A DNA stretch of 5,879 bases from CAG-917 sp051883555 (GTDB lineage: Bacteria > Bacillota > Clostridia > Christensenellales > CAG-917): NCBI GenBank assembly GCA_051883555.1, contig JBJETY010000055.1, forward strand, positions 1 through 5,879. The letters are read 5' to 3'. Position numbers and translations under genes: made by a program. Of the stretch, positions 4,410 through 5,879 are shown piece by piece (positions within the stretch are counted from its first letter, which is position 1; each line of letters starts with the position of its first letter). The notes beneath the pieces were generated by a model, which was not told where the DNA came from, did not search any database, and saw only the letters and a list, made by a program, of their open reading frames with translations.

Positions 4410-4438
4410 ATTATATAAAGTAAATACTTTTTTGTCAA
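4410..4438 (-). promoter_or_regulatory. Consensus sigma-A promoter for the leftward small RNA
   Basis: On the minus strand, TTGACA (4438-4433) and TATAAT (4415-4410) both match consensus perfectly with the ideal 17-bp spacer. It points away from the integrase and into the structured element at 4346-4403. No open coding gene lies in this direction apart from a 34-codon frame, so an RNA product is the best explanation. Confidence 0.75.
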
Positions 4439-4474
4439 GAAATCTTGCCAAAACCTTACTACATACACGCACAA

Positions 4475-4529
4475 TCAGATACCTTGTTTAGTTACGGTTT
4501 TATAAAAACCTAACTACTTAATTATCTGA
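4475..4529. promoter_or_regulatory. 55-bp concentric dyad upstream of the integrase
   Basis: An inner inverted repeat pairs TAGTTA-c-GGTTTT (4489-4501, with one bulged C) with AAAACCTAACTA (4505-4516). It is nested in an outer repeat, TCAGATA (4475-4481) with TATCTGA (4523-4529). Both pairs share a centre at about 4502. No T run follows on either strand, so it is not a terminator. A possible integrase -10 box, TATAAT (4551-4556), lies downstream with no good -35 box, and the dyad ends where the -35 would be. This suits a regulator, Xis or recombinase binding site controlling the integrase, or an origin-type cruciform. Confidence 0.5.
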
Positions 4530-4585
4530 AAATACATTCGTTTTATCATTTATAATTTTCTCATAACTAAAGGGAGGAAATTTCT

Positions 4586-5761
4586 ATGACTAACGAAGAA
4601 AAAAAGTATTTTCAGGAAATCACAAAAAAACTCGAACAACTTATCGACACTCATTCCGAACCGGTCCGCCGGGACGGCTGCCAATGGGTAAAAGTAGTAT
4701 ACCCGGTGAACATTGAAAACTCCATAAAAAATTATCAATCCCGGGAGGATACTTTGGGATACAAATATAAAACTGTTACTATCGTTAAAAGAAAAGACGG
4801 CAGGTGGTTCACACGAATAATGCGAAACGGTATTCAGAAATGTTTATACGGACATGACCCGAAAGAAGTTAAAAGAAAAGTAGATAAAGCGCTTAAAGAA
4901 CTTATGCTCGAAACCGAAGAACAGCAAAAATCAAAAAAATTTTCATTTTTCGAATGGCTTAACTTCTGGAACGACACTTATAAAAAACCGTACAATCGGA
5001 CAGACAGCATCACGCCGCAAATAAAAAAACATATCTTCGGCGTAATGAAAGATAAGCCGCTTGATAAGGTTACTACAATCGAATTGCAGCTTCTGCTGAA
5101 TAAAATCGAAAGCACCAGAACGCGACAAGCCGTTTCAAATATTATCCGCGGCGCTTTCGACGTTGCGCTTAAAACTAAAATTATTAAAGACGACCCGTCC
5201 ACCGCGCTTATTAAAGTCGTGCATCATTCGAAGAAAGGCGAAGCCTTAACCAGAGCGGAAGAAAAAAAGTTTCTTTCGGATATTCGCGGCCACTATTTGG
5301 AAAATCTTTATCGGTTTTATCTTCTTTCCGGATGCCGACGCGGCGAAGCGTTAAGTCTGAATGTCCGCGACGTTGATTTTTCTGAAAAGACTGTCAAAAT
5401 AAACGGCACTAAAACACAATCGGCCGAACGTGAAATTCCGCTGTTTACAAAGCTCGAAGCGCTGCTGCGTTCGTTGCAACCGGATAAAGACGGTTTTTAT
5501 TTTTCGAACGTCCACGAAGATACCGTTACGCAAACTTTTAAAAAGTTCTGCCCTACTCATAAACTGCACGACCTTCGGCACACTTTTGCTACTCGATGCC
5601 TGGAAGCCGGAGTCAACATGAAAACCGTTCAGACCTGGCTGGGTCATAGCGACTTCGAAACCACCGCAAACACCTACAGCCACGCGCAAAAAGACTTCCA
5701 AAAAGAACAAGCCGTAAGGCTTAATTCGTTCTTTGACACAAATTTTGACACAAAATTATAA
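4586..5761 (+). CDS. int: Tyrosine recombinase, site-specific integrase of the element (391 aa)
   Basis: The start is ATG at 4586-4588 with GGGAGG 8 bases upstream. This enzyme integrates and excises the element by strand exchange at the attachment site through a covalent tyrosine intermediate. The N-terminal part (about 59-105, with VKRKDGRWFTRI and a helix after DPKEV) looks like an AP2-type arm-DNA-binding domain, preceded by an unusual extension of about 55 residues. Residues 117-210 form the core-binding SAM-like domain. The catalytic domain (about 218-375) carries all expected residues: Arg251 in SGCRRGEAL, Lys276 in NGTKTQSAERE, His328 and Arg331 in LHDLRHT, His354 in WLGHSD, and the nucleophile Tyr364 in TANTYSHA. 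Length is normal for phage and ICE integrases, and nothing essential is missing. It reads toward the attachment site 82 bp downstream. The C-terminus repeats FDTNFDT, encoded by a tandem DNA repeat. Confidence 0.95.
   Translation: MTNEEKKYFQEITKKLEQLIDTHSEPVRRDGCQWVKVVYPVNIENSIKNYQSREDTLGYKYKTVTIVKRKDGRWFTRIMRNGIQKCLYGHDPKEVKRKVDKALKELMLETEEQQKSKKFSFFEWLNFWNDTYKKPYNRTDSITPQIKKHIFGVMKDKPLDKVTTIELQLLLNKIESTRTRQAVSNIIRGAFDVALKTKIIKDDPSTALIKVVHHSKKGEALTRAEEKKFLSDIRGHYLENLYRFYLLSGCRRGEALSLNVRDVDFSEKTVKINGTKTQSAEREIPLFTKLEALLRSLQPDKDGFYFSNVHEDTVTQTFKKFCPTHKLHDLRHTFATRCLEAGVNMKTVQTWLGHSDFETTANTYSHAQKDFQKEQAVRLNSFFDTNFDTKL
5732..5754. repeat. Tandem 12-bp repeat at the integrase 3' end, possible arm-type sites
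   Basis: TTTGACACAAA occurs at 5732-5742 and again at 5744-5754, a period of 12 bp, in phase with the codons for FDTNFDT. It lies about 90 bp inside the attachment site, a typical distance for the arm-type sites bound by the integrase N-terminal domain. Overlap of such sites with the integrase gene end is plausible but unproved here. Confidence 0.4.
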
Positions 5762-5784
5762 AAATTTATTAAAAAAAATATCCC

Positions 5785-5810
5785 AAAAAACCCGTATTTT
5801 CGGGTTTTTT
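5785..5810. terminator. Integrase terminator, probably bidirectional
   Basis: AAAAAACCCG (5785-5794) pairs with CGGGTTTTTT (5801-5810) around a TATTTT loop, 24 bp after the integrase stop. The symmetrical A and T runs allow it to stop transcription from both sides, insulating the element from the host. Confidence 0.85.
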
Positions 5811-5842
5811 TAGGACTTTTTATAAATGGCATTCAAGAGGTA

Positions 5843-5870
5843 AGGGGTTCGACCCCCCTCATCTCCACCA
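5843..5870 (+). other. Attachment site: 3' end of a tRNA-like gene, probably tmRNA (attR)
   Basis: A complete T-arm (AGGGG 5843-5847, loop TTCGACC 5848-5854, CCCCT 5855-5859) is followed by the acceptor 3' strand CATCTCC (5860-5866), discriminator A and CCA (5868-5870). No anticodon arm or D-arm precedes it, so this is a partial copy left by integration. The acceptor would require a 5' strand such as GGAGATG or GGGGATG and an A discriminator. That fits the tmRNA (ssrA) of Firmicutes better than the standard tRNAs I can recall. Its orientation puts the intact gene beyond the left end of the element. The last bases (5871-5879) are therefore probably host chromosome. The 5' limit of the duplicated core cannot be fixed without the other end. 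Confidence 0.75.
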
Positions 5871-5879
5871 CAGGAAAGT

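Noticed and set aside
5351..5710. 119-codon minus-strand frame inside the integrase gene
   Set aside because: It overlaps the catalytic domain of a complete integrase and has no ribosome binding site. It is a shadow frame.
5780..5870. A complete tRNA gene at the right edge
   Set aside because: Only the T-arm and acceptor 3' strand are present. The preceding bases contain the integrase terminator and no D-arm or anticodon arm.
1..5879. CRISPR array or insertion sequence
   Set aside because: No regularly spaced long direct repeats and no transposase or terminal inverted repeats were seen.

Overview
The window looks like one end of an integrated mobile element, either a prophage or a prophage-like/ICE-like island, in a low-GC Gram-positive bacterium, probably a member of the Clostridia. 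This rests on strong AGGAGG-type ribosome binding sites throughout, consensus sigma-A promoters, AT-rich coding sequence, and a CCA-encoding tRNA/tmRNA 3' end used as the attachment site. The right edge (5843-5870) is a partial copy of a tRNA-like gene: a complete T-arm, the acceptor 3' strand, the discriminator and CCA. It lies just downstream of a tyrosine integrase gene (4586-5761) and its terminator. Because only the 3' part of the tRNA-like gene is present, this is the distal attachment site. The intact gene should lie beyond the left edge.

A lysogeny-type switch lies at 3186-3298. To its right are an XRE-family repressor (3299-3637), a zinc-ribbon plus PD-(D/E)XK-like nuclease in the same transcription unit (3660-4343), a 240-bp regulatory gap, and the integrase. 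To its left runs a long leftward operon. It begins with a 344-residue protein that is probably involved in replication or regulation, followed by a 56-residue membrane protein, a 70-residue small phage-type protein, and an 89-residue protein ending in an SSB-like tail (DMPF). After a roughly 500-bp stretch with no intact gene come three small basic proteins and the start of another small membrane protein cut by the left edge. Genes in each cluster are a few bases apart, and several have ribosome binding sites overlapping the previous stop codon.

The parts that ordinary gene calling would miss are mostly regulatory or RNA. (1) A rightward consensus promoter (TTGACA, 18 bp, TATAAT) at 940-969 drives a short structured RNA that ends at a UUCG-tetraloop terminator (1076-1097), followed by a second terminator. 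It is antisense to the leader of the left-hand small-gene cluster. (2) A leftward consensus promoter (TTGACA, 17 bp, TATAAT) at 4410-4438 drives a second, roughly 60-nt structured RNA (4346-4403) between the nuclease and the integrase. (3) Three evenly spaced operator-like dyads (TCCAA-N5-TTGGA) fill the divergent control region. (4) Two abutting perfect 16-bp palindromes lie inside the start of the 344-residue gene. (5) A 55-bp concentric dyad lies upstream of the integrase.

The SSB-like tail, the tiny membrane proteins and the structured intergenic region would fit an element that replicates through single-stranded DNA, such as a filamentous-phage-like prophage. No HUH Rep, Zot-like ATPase or coat protein can be proved inside this window, so that remains a hypothesis. 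The 947-1448 stretch without an intact gene holds the antisense RNA, three hairpin terminators and a frameshifted secreted-peptide gene.
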